A DNA stretch of 27,566 bases from DASTQL01 sp035462375 (GTDB lineage Bacteria; Actinomycetota; Actinomycetes; Jiangellales; Jiangellaceae): NCBI GenBank assembly GCA_035462375.1, contig DATHUJ010000026.1:1-27566 (forward strand), read 5' to 3'. The notes under the pieces were generated by a model. It did not search any database, was not told the DNA's origin, and was given only the letters and a program-made list of their open reading frames with translations. This document shows positions 14,377-25,415 of the stretch, in pieces. Position 1 is the stretch's first letter. Every line of letters begins with the position of its first letter. The translations under genes were made by a program, and so were the position numbers.

Positions 14377-14622
14377 ATGAGCTGGTACGGAGACTACGCA
14401 GGCGGCCTGCTGCACGAGCAGCGCTCGACGGAGCTGCGCCGGGAGGCCGAGCGCGACGCCCTGGCCCGACGGGTGCGGCGGCGCCGGTCCGGTGGTACCG
14501 ATGAGGTCGAGGGGGGCGGCGGCGTCCGCCGGCTCGCCGACCGTCGGCTGCGACGGCGGGGGACCCCGCGACCCGCGCTGGGTGAGCGGGGCGACGGGGG
14601 CGCTGCCGCGCGGGCGGCGTAG
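14377..14622 (+). CDS. Small basic hypothetical protein preceding the BTAD-LuxR regulator
   Basis: An 81-aa protein starting MSWYGDYAGGLLHEQRSTELRR. The ATG at 14377 is chosen because GAGGTGA lies 4 nt upstream; an in-frame ATG at 14284 has no ribosome-binding site. Residues 14-35 are a highly charged helix (RREAERDALARRVRRRR), and the second half is rich in Arg and Gly, of low complexity. I cannot assign a function; nucleic acid binding is possible from its charge. The N-terminal MSWYGDY looks protein-like, and 44 nt separate it from the regulator on the same strand, suggesting one transcript. The arginine-rich tail could partly reflect GC-rich composition, so conservation should decide. Confidence 0.55.
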   Translation: MSWYGDYAGGLLHEQRSTELRREAERDALARRVRRRRSGGTDEVEGGGGVRRLADRRLRRRGTPRPALGERGDGGAAARAA

Positions 14623-14666
14623 CACCGCTGAGCGGACCGGGCCGTGGGAGCGAGGGGGACGGACCG

Positions 14667-17600
14667 ATGACCGGGGCGCCGCCGCCGACGAGCGCACCGT
14701 CCCACGCCGGCATCGGCTTCGGCGTGCTCGGATCGCTCGAGGTCCGGCTGGACGGGGAGCCCCTGCTGCTCCCCGGTCATCGCGAGCGGGCCCTGGTGGC
14801 TCTGCTTCTGACCGAGCCGGGCCGGACGTTCACCGTGGCGGCGATCGTCACCGCGCTCTGGGGCGACGCGGCGCCGCCGCGGGCCGCGAAGACGGTCCAG
14901 TCCTACGTGTCGAGACTGAGGCATGCCCTGCGCGCAGGCGGCGACGACGTCGTGGTCACGCGGGTCCCGGGCTACCTGGCGGCGGTCGAGCCGCAGCAGA
15001 TCGATGCCGAGCGGTTCCGGGCCATGGCCGCCCGCGGTCGCGACGACCTCGCCGCCGGCCGACCCGCGGCGGCGGTCGGAGTCCTCCGGGAGGCGCTGGG
15101 GCTGTGGCGCGGGGAGCCGTACGCCGAGTTCGAGAACTTCTTCGCGGTCGCCGAGCGGTCCGCCCTCGAGGAGCTCCGGCTGACGGTGGTGCAGGACCGG
15201 CTCACCGGCGAGCTGGCGATGGGCGCGGGCCCTGAGCTGGTCGGCGAGCTCGATGTGCTCACCGCAGGGCACCCGTGGCGGGAGCGGCTGTGGGGGCTGC
15301 TGATGACGGCTCTGGTCCGGGCCGGTCGCCAGGCGGATGCGTTGGCCGCGTACGCCCGGGCCCGCGCGACCTTGCACGACGAGCTCGGGCTCGAGCCTGG
15401 CCCCGAGCTCCGCGAGGTCCACCGCCAGGTCCTGACCCAGGACGCCCGGCTGCTGGGAGGGCGGTCGGGAGGTGACCAGTGGGGGACGGAGGGGGCAGCC
15501 GTGTCCGCGTTCTCCGTGGTGTCGGTGCCCGGTGGCACGATGGGGGACATGACCACGCGCGTCGCGAGTCCTCGGCTGGTGGGCCGGGTCGCCGAGCTCG
15601 CCGTGCTCCAGAGGGGCCTCGCCGAGGCGGCTGCCGGGCGGCAGACGACGGTGCTGGTCGGCGGCGAGGCGGGCGTGGGCAAGTCCCGTCTCGTCGAGGA
15701 GTTCACCGAGCGCGCGGTGGCCGACGGCGCCCGTGTCCTGGTGGGGCGCTGCGTCGAGCTGGGCGAGGACGGTCTGCCGTTCGCGCCGTTCGTCGCGGCC
15801 CTGCGCTCACTGCTGGCCGAGGCGGGGGCCGAGGCCCTGGCCGAGGCGGCCGGACCCGGTCGTGACACCCTCGCCCGGCTGTTGCCGGAGGTCGGACCCG
15901 TGGGTCCGGACTCGCCGACCGGGCGGGGCCGGTTGTTCGAGGTCGTGGCGACCCTGCTCGAACGACTCGGGGCCGAGCAGCCGGTCGTCCTGGTGCTCGA
16001 GGACCTCCACTGGGCCGACGGGTCGACGCGCGACCTCCTCCGCTTCCTGGTCCGGGTCCTCCCCGGGGCGCGCGTGCTCGTGGTGGCCACTTACCGCAGC
16101 GACGAGATGCGGCGCGGGCACCCCCTGCGCCCCCTGCTCGCCGAGCTGGAGCGGTTGCGGGCGATCGAGCGCGTCGAGGTCCCGCGCCTGACCCCGCCAG
16201 AGGTCGGGTCGCTGCTCGCCGCGATCCTCGACCACGACCCGTCCGCCGACGTCGTCGACGACGTCCACCGCCGCAGCGAGGGCATCCCGTTCTTCGTGGA
16301 GGAGCTGGCCAGCTGCTCGGACAGCCTGCTCGGCGGCGAGCTCCCCGAGTCGCTGCGTGACCTGCTGCTCGTGCGCGCGGAGCAGCTGACCCCCGATGCC
16401 TACTCGGTGCTCAGGCTGGCGGCCGTGGGCGGGTCCCGGGTGGAGCACGACGTCCTGGCCGCCGTCTGTGAGCTCCCCGAGGCCGAGCTCGAGGCGTGCC
16501 TCCGCGAGGCGGTGGCCGGCCACGTGCTGGTCGTCGACGACACCGGCTACGCCTTCCGGCACGCGCTCCTGCGCGAGGTCCTGCACGACGACCTCCTGCC
16601 AGGCGAGCACGCCCGGCTCCACGTGCGCTACGCGCAGGTGCTCGAGGAGCGACCGGAGCTCATGGGCGGCCGGCCGGTGTGGGTGGAGTCCGCCCACCAC
16701 TGGCACGCGGCCCACGACACCGAGCGTGCCTTCCGGGCCTCCTTGCGGGCGGCCGACGAGGCCACCGCGGCGTTCGCGCACGCCGAGGCCCAGCGGATGC
16801 TCGAGCGGGCGATCGAACTGTGGCACCAGGTCGACGACCCCGCCGGTGTCGCCCGCGCAGACCGCCCGGAGCTGCTCCGGCGGGCGTCGACCGCCGCGGG
16901 CAAGGCTGGGGACGCCGAGCGCTCGCTCGCGTTGGTCGAGGCCGCGGTCGAGGAGGTCGACGAGGCGGTCGAGCCGGCGCGCGCGGCGCACCTGCTCGAG
17001 CGCCAGGGACAGCTGCTCTTCCAGCTGGGCCGCACCGAGGCCGCAGTCGACGTCCTCGAGCACGCCCTGGAGCTGGTCGGGCCCGAGGGCCACCCCCTCG
17101 ACCGGGCCGGGGCGCTGCAGGTCCTCGCCATCGTGCAGATGCTGCAGTGGTGGTTCACCGAGGCCGCGCGCACGGCCCGGGAGGCGATCGGCCTGGTCGA
17201 GCAGGTCCGGTCGCAGCCGGTCGGGGCCGACGACGTCGTCGGCGCTGTCGCCGGGATCTGCGACGAGGACGCCGTGGGCATCAACGCCGACTCCGTCGAG
17301 TCCGGTGCGCTCAACACCCTGGGTGTCTGCCTCGTGGCCCTGGGCCGGACGGGCGAGGGGCTGGCAGCGCTGGAGCGCAGCCGCGCGGTGGCGATCGCCG
17401 GTCAACGGGAGGCGGCGCTCGACCGCTACTACATCAACGCGTCGGACACCCTGCTCCTGCTCGGGCGCTACGCCGAGTCCGTGGAGGTCGCCCGCGAGGG
17501 CATGACCGAGGCGACCCGGCGCGGCCTCACCCGTACGACGTGGCCCTTCCTTGCCGGCAACGCCGCCGAACCGCTGCTGATGCTGGGGGAGTGGCAGGAG

Positions 17601-18578
17601 GCCCGACGTCTGGTCGACCGGGCGCTCGAGCTCGACCCACCCCACGCGCACGCGATGCACCTGCGCCACCTGCAGGCGTGGCTGGTGCTCCGCACGGGTG
17701 AGATGGAGGAGGCCCGCCGGCTGGTCGGCGAGCTCGAGGCCAGGCTGCTGCGACGCGGCCCGGCCGCAGAGCCGCAGTTCGCCGTCGCCCTCGCCGGGCT
17801 CAGCGCGGAGCTCGCCCTCGAGCTCGGACAGCCGGAGCGGGCGCTGGAGATCGTGCGGCACTGCCTCCAGGAGCAGCCAGAGCAGCCGGCAATGGTGTGG
17901 TCGGTCGTACTGGTCGGTGCACGGTCGGCGAGGCGCCTGACGGAGGTGGGACACGACCTCGCGGGCGACGTCTGGCAGGAGCTGCGCGCGGCAGCCGAGC
18001 GGCTGGACTGGTGGGACACCGCGGCGTTCTGGCGGCCGCTCTTCGACGCGGAGGTGGCCGGCGACGACCCGGACCTGTGGCGGGCTGCTGCTGCGGCGCT
18101 CGAGTCCTGGCCCGGGCCCGTGCACCTGCAGGGCTCGGCCCGGCTGCGACTGGCCGCCGCCCTGGTCGGCCACGGTGACCGGTCGGCCGCCACCGAGGCG
18201 CTGGCGGGTGCCGCCCGGGTGGCGGACCGGCTCGGTGACGTGCTCCTCGCGGCGGAGGTGGACGGGCTCGCGCGACGGGCCCGCCTCGAGCTGCCCGGCA
18301 CCGGGTTGACCGGCACCGGGTTGACCGGCACCGCCGCCGGCGGTGGGCGACCGGATGAGACCCCGCACGGGCTCACCCCCCGCGAGCTCCAGGTGCTCCG
18401 GCTGGTGGCGGCCGGGCGCAGCAACCGCCAGATCGGCGAGGAGCTCTTCATCAGCACCAAGACGGCCAGCGTCCACGTGTCCAACATCCTGGCCAAGCTC
18501 GGCGTCTCCGGTCGTGGTGCGGCCGCCGCGGTGGCCCACCGGGACGGCCTCCTCGGCGACGAGCTGCTGCCCGCGTGA
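14667..18578 (+). CDS. BTAD (SARP-type) - ATPase - LuxR HTH fusion regulator
   Basis: A 1303-aa transcriptional regulator with two DNA-binding ends. Residues 17-105 form an OmpR-like winged helix (ALWGDAAPPRAAKTVQSYVSRLR) and about 112-258 a BTAD domain, as in SARP activators. A linker (about 265-300) leads to an AAA/STAND ATPase with Walker A GGEAGVGKS (about 331-339) and Walker B VLVLEDLHWAD (about 441-451). TPR-like helical repeats fill about 650-1200. A LuxR HTH closes the protein (LTPRELQVLRLVAAGRSNRQ from about 1236, then KTASVHVSNILAKLGV). MTTRVASPRLVGR near 295 resembles the start of stand-alone LuxR (LAL) regulators, so the gene looks like a SARP fused to a LAL. AGGGGGA (14653-14659) supports the ATG. 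Its stop overlaps the amidase start by 4 nt. The inducing ligand is unknown. Confidence 0.9.
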   Translation: MTGAPPPTSAPSHAGIGFGVLGSLEVRLDGEPLLLPGHRERALVALLLTEPGRTFTVAAIVTALWGDAAPPRAAKTVQSYVSRLRHALRAGGDDVVVTRVPGYLAAVEPQQIDAERFRAMAARGRDDLAAGRPAAAVGVLREALGLWRGEPYAEFENFFAVAERSALEELRLTVVQDRLTGELAMGAGPELVGELDVLTAGHPWRERLWGLLMTALVRAGRQADALAAYARARATLHDELGLEPGPELREVHRQVLTQDARLLGGRSGGDQWGTEGAAVSAFSVVSVPGGTMGDMTTRVASPRLVGRVAELAVLQRGLAEAAAGRQTTVLVGGEAGVGKSRLVEEFTERAVADGARVLVGRCVELGEDGLPFAPFVAALRSLLAEAGAEALAEAAGPGRDTLARLLPEVGPVGPDSPTGRGRLFEVVATLLERLGAEQPVVLVLEDLHWADGSTRDLLRFLVRVLPGARVLVVATYRSDEMRRGHPLRPLLAELERLRAIERVEVPRLTPPEVGSLLAAILDHDPSADVVDDVHRRSEGIPFFVEELASCSDSLLGGELPESLRDLLLVRAEQLTPDAYSVLRLAAVGGSRVEHDVLAAVCELPEAELEACLREAVAGHVLVVDDTGYAFRHALLREVLHDDLLPGEHARLHVRYAQVLEERPELMGGRPVWVESAHHWHAAHDTERAFRASLRAADEATAAFAHAEAQRMLERAIELWHQVDDPAGVARADRPELLRRASTAAGKAGDAERSLALVEAAVEEVDEAVEPARAAHLLERQGQLLFQLGRTEAAVDVLEHALELVGPEGHPLDRAGALQVLAIVQMLQWWFTEAARTAREAIGLVEQVRSQPVGADDVVGAVAGICDEDAVGINADSVESGALNTLGVCLVALGRTGEGLAALERSRAVAIAGQREAALDRYYINASDTLLLLGRYAESVEVAREGMTEATRRGLTRTTWPFLAGNAAEPLLMLGEWQEARRLVDRALELDPPHAHAMHLRHLQAWLVLRTGEMEEARRLVGELEARLLRRGPAAEPQFAVALAGLSAELALELGQPERALEIVRHCLQEQPEQPAMVWSVVLVGARSARRLTEVGHDLAGDVWQELRAAAERLDWWDTAAFWRPLFDAEVAGDDPDLWRAAAAALESWPGPVHLQGSARLRLAAALVGHGDRSAATEALAGAARVADRLGDVLLAAEVDGLARRARLELPGTGLTGTGLTGTAAGGGRPDETPHGLTPRELQVLRLVAAGRSNRQIGEELFISTKTASVHVSNILAKLGVSGRGAAAAVAHRDGLLGDELLPA
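18297..18332 (+). repeat. 15-bp tandem repeat in the regulator linker
   Basis: The 15-bp unit GGCACCGGGTTGACC occurs twice exactly (18297-18311, 18312-18326) with a third partial GGCACC. It encodes GTGLT twice, in frame, in the linker between the TPR region and the LuxR helix-turn-helix, so copy-number changes would alter linker length by 5 residues without breaking the frame. Confidence 0.9.
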
Positions 18579-20011
18579 CGGAGATCCACGAGCTCGGTGT
18601 CCGCGCCCTGGCCGGGGTCGTCCGCCGCCGCGAGGTCTCGGTGGTCGAGGTGGTCGAGCACACGCTCCGTCGGGCGGAGCGCGTGGGGCCGGTCGTCGGA
18701 GCCTTCAGCCTCCTGACTCCGGAGACCGCGTTGCGGGCCGCGTGGGAGGCCGACCGGGCCGTCCTCTCCTCGGACGGTGCCCGGGCGGGCGTCCAGCCCC
18801 CGCTCACGGGCGTGCCGGTCCCGCCCAAGGCCCTCAACCGCGTGGTCGGCCTGCCGTGGACGCTGGGCAGCGCCGCCTTCGCCGACCAGGTCGCCGACGT
18901 CGACGACGGGACGGTGACCCTGCTCCGGGAGGCCGGCGCCGTGCTCCCCGGTCTGACCAGCAGCCCCGAGCTCGGCCTGCCCTGCTACACCGAGCCGGAC
19001 GGCCTCCCCCCTGCCCGTACGCCGTGGGACCTCGAGCTGGGGGCTGGCGGTTCCAGCGGCGGCGCCGCAGCGGCGGTGGCCGCCGGCATCGTGCCGGCGG
19101 CGCTGGGCTCCGACGGCGGCGGCTCCCTCCGGATCCCCGCGTCCTGCTGCGGCCTGGTGGGCCTCAAGCCGACCCGCGGGCGGGTGAGCCCCGGCCCGTA
19201 CGGGGTCGACGTCCTCGGCCTTGGCATCGAGGGGTCGCTGACCCGCGACGTGAGGGACACAGCCGTCCTCCTCGACGTGCTTTCCCGGCCTCGACCCGGC
19301 GACCTGCACCGGCTCCGACCACCGCGGACCACCTTCCTCGACGCCTGCGACCGCGATCCCGGCCGGCTCCGGGTCGGTGTCCTGACCTCCCCGGCGATCG
19401 TCGCCGACGCCCCCGTCGACGCCGCGTGTCTCGACGCAGTGGACCGCACGGTGGCCCTGCTCGAGTCCCTGGGCCATGCGGCGGAGGCGGCCCCGCCACC
19501 GTTCCCCGTGGAGCGGTGGGCGGCGTTCGAGGTGGTCTGGGGTGTGCTCGCAGCCCTGCCGGTCGTCCCCGCCGAGCGTGAGCACCTGCTACGACCGCTG
19601 ACCCGCTGGCTCCGCGACCGCGGGCGGGCAACGCCCGCGCCGGCCTACGCCGCGGCGACAGGGGGCCTTCAGGAAATCACCCGCGAGGCAGCGCTCCGGT
19701 GGGCCCCGTACGACGTGGTCCTCACGCCGACGCTGGCCCGGCTGCCGCTGCCCGTCGGCGCCCTGCGGGACGACGACGACCCGGCGGGCGACTTCGCCGC
19801 GCAGAGCCGCTTCACGCCCTGGACCAGCGTCTGGAACATCACCGGCGCGCCGGCGGTCAGCCTGCCCCTGCACCGGGTCGAGCACGGCGGCCGGGCGCTT
19901 CCCGTCGGTGTGATGCTCGGCGGGCGGCCGGACGCCGAGGAGCAGCTGCTGTCGCTGGCGGCCCAGCTCGAGGCCGCGGCACCGTGGCCGGCACCGCCGA
20001 GTCCGGGCTGA
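18575..20011 (+). CDS. Amidase-signature family hydrolase
   Basis: A 478-aa amidase-signature enzyme expected to hydrolyse an amide or similar carbonyl-nitrogen bond. The Ser-cisSer-Lys triad can be placed: Lys85 in PVPPKALN, the cis-Ser at 160/161 in GAGGSSGG, and nucleophile Ser184 in GSDGGGSLRIPAS, followed by CGLVGLKPTRGR. Two positions deviate from the common pattern: the Asp that usually follows the lysine (KD) is Ala, and the usual GTDTGGS reads GSDGGGS. The GTG start overlaps the regulator stop (GTGA), so translation is coupled. It is probably a catabolic or metabolite amidase rather than GatA, because no gatB or gatC is adjacent. The substrate is unknown. Confidence 0.87.
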   Translation: MTEIHELGVRALAGVVRRREVSVVEVVEHTLRRAERVGPVVGAFSLLTPETALRAAWEADRAVLSSDGARAGVQPPLTGVPVPPKALNRVVGLPWTLGSAAFADQVADVDDGTVTLLREAGAVLPGLTSSPELGLPCYTEPDGLPPARTPWDLELGAGGSSGGAAAAVAAGIVPAALGSDGGGSLRIPASCCGLVGLKPTRGRVSPGPYGVDVLGLGIEGSLTRDVRDTAVLLDVLSRPRPGDLHRLRPPRTTFLDACDRDPGRLRVGVLTSPAIVADAPVDAACLDAVDRTVALLESLGHAAEAAPPPFPVERWAAFEVVWGVLAALPVVPAEREHLLRPLTRWLRDRGRATPAPAYAAATGGLQEITREAALRWAPYDVVLTPTLARLPLPVGALRDDDDPAGDFAAQSRFTPWTSVWNITGAPAVSLPLHRVEHGGRALPVGVMLGGRPDAEEQLLSLAAQLEAAAPWPAPPSPG

Positions 20012-20052
20012 TCGGCTCCTGCCCGGCACGCGGCCGCTCGGCGACCGTCCGG

Positions 20053-20058
20053 CAGACT
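20053..20058 (+). promoter_or_regulatory. Candidate leaderless -10 of malQ
   Basis: CAGACT ends 7 nt before the GTG start of malQ, and no Shine-Dalgarno sequence is present. The 54-bp gap after the amidase gives room for an independent promoter. Confidence 0.4.
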
Positions 20059-20065
20059 CTCCGCC

Positions 20066-22201
20066 GTGACGCAGACCGCCTCCCTGACCCCCGATCTGGT
20101 CGAGCTCGCCGCCGCGTACGGCGTGGCCACCGAGTTCTGGGACTGGCAGGGACGGCACGTCCCGGTGCCTGCCGCCACGGTCGTCGCGGTCCTGGACGCG
20201 CTCGGGGTCGACGCGTCGACGGCGGGGGCGACGAGCCGTGCGCTGGCCGACCATCGGCTCGACCGGTGGCGCCGCGTGCTGCCGCCCACGATCGTCGCGC
20301 GCTCCGGGTGGACGCCGTGGTTCTGGGTCCACTGCCGGCACGGGGACCCGGTCGAGGCCTGGGTCGAGTGCGAGGACGGCACCGAGCGGCGCGACGTCTG
20401 GCAGCAGAACCGCTGGGTCGACCCTCAGCAGGTGGACGGCGAGCTGGTCGGCGAGGCGACCTTCGCCCTGCCCGGCGACCTCCCCCTGGGCTATCACCGG
20501 TTGCGTGCCCGAGCGGGCGACCGGGAGGGCACGGCGACGCTGGTGGTGACCCCCGCGTACCTGGGTCTGCCGCCTGCGATGGCCGATCGTCGTACATGGG
20601 GGCTGGCGCTGCAGCTCTACTCCGTGCGGTCGACGCGATCCTGGGGGGTCGGCGACCTCGCCGACCTTGCCGACGTGGCCACGTGGAGCGGGCAGGAGCT
20701 CGGCGCCGGCTTCGTCCTGGTCAACCCGCTGCACGCGGCGTCGCCCGCCCTGCCCATGGAGCCCTCGCCGTACCTGCCGACGACCCGCCGGTTCGCCAAC
20801 CCCGTCTACATCCGGGTCGAGGCGGTGCCCGAGTACGGCTACCTCGACGCCCGCGACCGGGCCGCGGTCGAGCGGGTGCGGGGTCGCCTCCGTACGCGGC
20901 TCGCCGCCGACGGCGAGGACCGGGTCGACCGGGACGGGGCGTGGGCGGCCAAGCGCCGGGCGCTCGCCCTGGTGCACCGGGTGCCCCGCAGTCCGGGTCG
21001 CGACATGGCATACCGGGCGTACCTGGCGCGCGAGGGCGTCGGGCTGCGCGACTTCGCGACCTGGTGCGCACTGGTCGAGAGCGACGGGCCCGACTGGCGG
21101 TCGTGGCCGGCGGAGCTCCACGACCCGCGGGCCGCCGCGGCGGAGGAGTACCGCCGCTCCCACGGCGTCGAGGTGGACTTCCACTGCTGGCTGCAGTGGG
21201 TGCTCGACGAGCAGCTCGAGTCGGCGCAGGCGGCCGCCCACGCGGCCGGGATGCCGCTCGGGATCGTCCACGACCTCGCCGTCGGGGTGCACCCCGAGGG
21301 CGCCGACTCGTGGGGCCTGCAGGACGTCCTCGCCGCCGGCATCCACGTCGGGGCGCCGCCGGACGCCTTCAACCAGCAGGGCCAGGACTGGTCGCAGCCG
21401 CCGTGGCGTCCCGACCGCCTCGCCGAGACCGGATACGCCGCATACCGCGACCTGCTCCGGACGGTGCTCCGGCACGCCGGCGGACTCCGGGTCGACCACG
21501 TCGTCGGGCTCTTCCGCCTGTGGTGGGTGCCCGCCGGGGCGCCGCCGACCGCCGGGACCTACGTCCGATACGACCACGAGGCGCTGATCGGGATCCTGGT
21601 GCTGGAGGCCCACCGGGCGCAGGCTCTCGTGGTCGGGGAGGACCTCGGCACGGTGGAGCCCTGGGCGCGCGACTACCTGCGGGAGCGCGGTGTGCTCGGC
21701 ACGTCGGTCCTGTGGTTCGAGCGCGACGGCGACGGGGCACCGTTGGCCCCGGAGCGGTGGCGGGAGCTCTGCCTCGCCACTGTCACCACGCACGACCTGC
21801 CGCCCACGGCGGGTTACCTGGCCGGGGACCACGTCCGGCTCCGCGAGCGGCTCGGCCTGCTGGCCCGCAGCGTCGACGAGGAGCTGGCGATCGACGCCGC
21901 CGACCGGGCCTCGTGGCTCGCCGCCCTCGTGGACCGCGGCCTGATGCGCGAGGGCGCCGGGGCGCAGGAGACCACCGAGGCGCTGCACCGGCTGCTGACC
22001 TGGACGCCCGCGCGGCTGCTGGGCGTCGCCCTCACCGACGCGGTCGGCGACCGCCGGACCCAGAATCAGCCCGGGACCAAGGACGAGTATCCCAACTGGC
22101 GGATCCCGCTCAGCGACCCGGAGGGCCGCCCGATCCTGCTCGAGGACGTCGTTCGCTCCGAGCGGGCCCGGGCGCTCGCGCGGGTCCTCGCAGCGGGCTG
22201 A
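20066..22201 (+). CDS. malQ: 4-alpha-glucanotransferase (amylomaltase, GH77)
   Basis: A 711-aa GH77 enzyme that transfers alpha-1,4-glucan segments between malto-oligosaccharides, releasing glucose. An N-terminal extension (about 1-165) of the actinobacterial/enterobacterial MalQ type precedes the barrel. Motifs include LQLYSVRSTRSWGVGDLADL (183-202), NPLHA and SPYLPTTRRFANPVYI, the catalytic nucleophile Asp477 in GGLRVDHVVG, acid/base Glu525 in GEDLGTV, and Asp577 in TTHDLPP. NQPGTKDEYPNWRIP near the C-terminus is diagnostic for GH77. It follows the amidase by 54 nt on the same strand but probably has its own leaderless promoter. With the alpha-glucosidase and amylosucrase it gives this window three alpha-glucan enzymes. 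Confidence 0.96.
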   Translation: MTQTASLTPDLVELAAAYGVATEFWDWQGRHVPVPAATVVAVLDALGVDASTAGATSRALADHRLDRWRRVLPPTIVARSGWTPWFWVHCRHGDPVEAWVECEDGTERRDVWQQNRWVDPQQVDGELVGEATFALPGDLPLGYHRLRARAGDREGTATLVVTPAYLGLPPAMADRRTWGLALQLYSVRSTRSWGVGDLADLADVATWSGQELGAGFVLVNPLHAASPALPMEPSPYLPTTRRFANPVYIRVEAVPEYGYLDARDRAAVERVRGRLRTRLAADGEDRVDRDGAWAAKRRALALVHRVPRSPGRDMAYRAYLAREGVGLRDFATWCALVESDGPDWRSWPAELHDPRAAAAEEYRRSHGVEVDFHCWLQWVLDEQLESAQAAAHAAGMPLGIVHDLAVGVHPEGADSWGLQDVLAAGIHVGAPPDAFNQQGQDWSQPPWRPDRLAETGYAAYRDLLRTVLRHAGGLRVDHVVGLFRLWWVPAGAPPTAGTYVRYDHEALIGILVLEAHRAQALVVGEDLGTVEPWARDYLRERGVLGTSVLWFERDGDGAPLAPERWRELCLATVTTHDLPPTAGYLAGDHVRLRERLGLLARSVDEELAIDAADRASWLAALVDRGLMREGAGAQETTEALHRLLTWTPARLLGVALTDAVGDRRTQNQPGTKDEYPNWRIPLSDPEGRPILLEDVVRSERARALARVLAAG

Positions 22202-22202
22202 G

Positions 22203-22222
22203 TCGGCGGCGCCGCACGCCGA
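22203..22222. terminator. Weak hairpin after malQ in the convergent malQ/pepN gap
   Basis: TCGGCG (22203-22208) and CGCCGA (22217-22222) form a 6-bp stem right after the malQ stop. A perfect 10-bp palindrome TCACCGGTGA follows at 22228-22237. Either could serve as terminator between the convergent genes; neither is strong. Confidence 0.3.
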
Positions 22223-22284
22223 GTCGATCACCGGTGACCGGATCGGGCGCTCTCTCAGGAGATGTCCGGTCCGTCCACCGAAGA

Positions 22285-24876
<2,592 letters not shown>

Positions 24877-24883
24877 GTCTCGC

Positions 24884-24889
24884 ATCCTG
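24884..24889 (-). promoter_or_regulatory. Candidate leaderless -10 of pepN
   Basis: Minus-strand CAGGAT ends 7 nt before the chosen pepN start and fits [TC]ANNNT. It overlaps the alternative ATG at 24885, which argues against that upstream start. Confidence 0.35.
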
Positions 24890-24922
24890 GCAGACAAGGG
24901 ATCCCCCCGGCCGGGTGCCTGA

Positions 24923-24928
24923 CACACT
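24923..24928 (+). promoter_or_regulatory. Candidate leaderless -10 of rpiB
   Basis: CACACT ends 7 nt before the rpiB ATG, and no Shine-Dalgarno sequence is present. The geometry matches CAGACT before malQ. Confidence 0.35.
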
Positions 24929-24935
24929 CTGCGCC

Positions 24936-25415
24936 ATGCGAGTGCACCTGGGATCCGACCACGCCGGGTACGAGGTCAAGGACACCCTGGCCGAGGTGCT
25001 GCGGGCAGGCGGCCACGAGGTGGTCGACCACGGGCCCTTCGAGTACGACGAGCTCGACGACTACCCGGTCTTCTGCCTACGGGCCGCCGAGGCCGTCGCC
25101 GGTGACCCGGACAGCCTCGGTGTCGTGCTCGGCGGATCGGGCAACGGCGAGCAGATCTCGGCGAACAAGGTCCGCGGCGTCCGGGCGGTCCTCGCGTGGA
25201 ACCTGGAGACCGCGCGACTCGGTCGCGAGCACAACGACGCGAACGTCATCTCGGTGGGCGCGCGGCAGCACGGACTCTCCGACGTCCTGGCCTTCGTGCA
25301 GGCGTTCCTGGGCACCGGCTTCTCCGACGACGACCGGCACCGCCACCGGATCGAGATGATCAGCCGCTACGAGGAGTCCGGGGAGCTTCCGCCGCTCCCG
25401 GCCGGTCCCGGCTGA
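24936..25415 (+). CDS. rpiB: Ribose-5-phosphate isomerase B
   Basis: A 159-aa RpiB/LacA-family isomerase interconverting ribose-5-phosphate and ribulose-5-phosphate in the pentose phosphate pathway. MRVHLGSDHAGYEVK, DHGPFEYDELDDYP and LGGSGNGEQISANKVRGVRA match the mycobacterial type. In that type Glu72 of GSGNGE, rather than the cysteine of E. coli RpiB, acts as the catalytic base. The His and Asn of REHNDANVI are also conserved. The frame is open 21 nt upstream, but the ATG at 24936 begins at the family N-terminus. It is followed by a nei-type glycosylase on the same strand; its last 56 bp overlap a candidate antisense gene. Confidence 0.95.
   Translation: MRVHLGSDHAGYEVKDTLAEVLRAGGHEVVDHGPFEYDELDDYPVFCLRAAEAVAGDPDSLGVVLGGSGNGEQISANKVRGVRAVLAWNLETARLGREHNDANVISVGARQHGLSDVLAFVQAFLGTGFSDDDRHRHRIEMISRYEESGELPPLPAGPG

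Noticed and set aside
15549..15590. Splitting the BTAD-LuxR regulator into two genes at the internal MTTRVASPRLVGR start
   Set aside because: The frame is continuous with no stop and no good ribosome-binding site before the internal ATG. One fusion protein is the simpler reading, though internal initiation remains possible.
15807..18539. 910-codon minus-strand ORF opposite the regulator
   Set aside because: A shadow frame: no domain motifs, while the plus strand encodes the Walker motifs, TPR-like repeats and LuxR helix-turn-helix.
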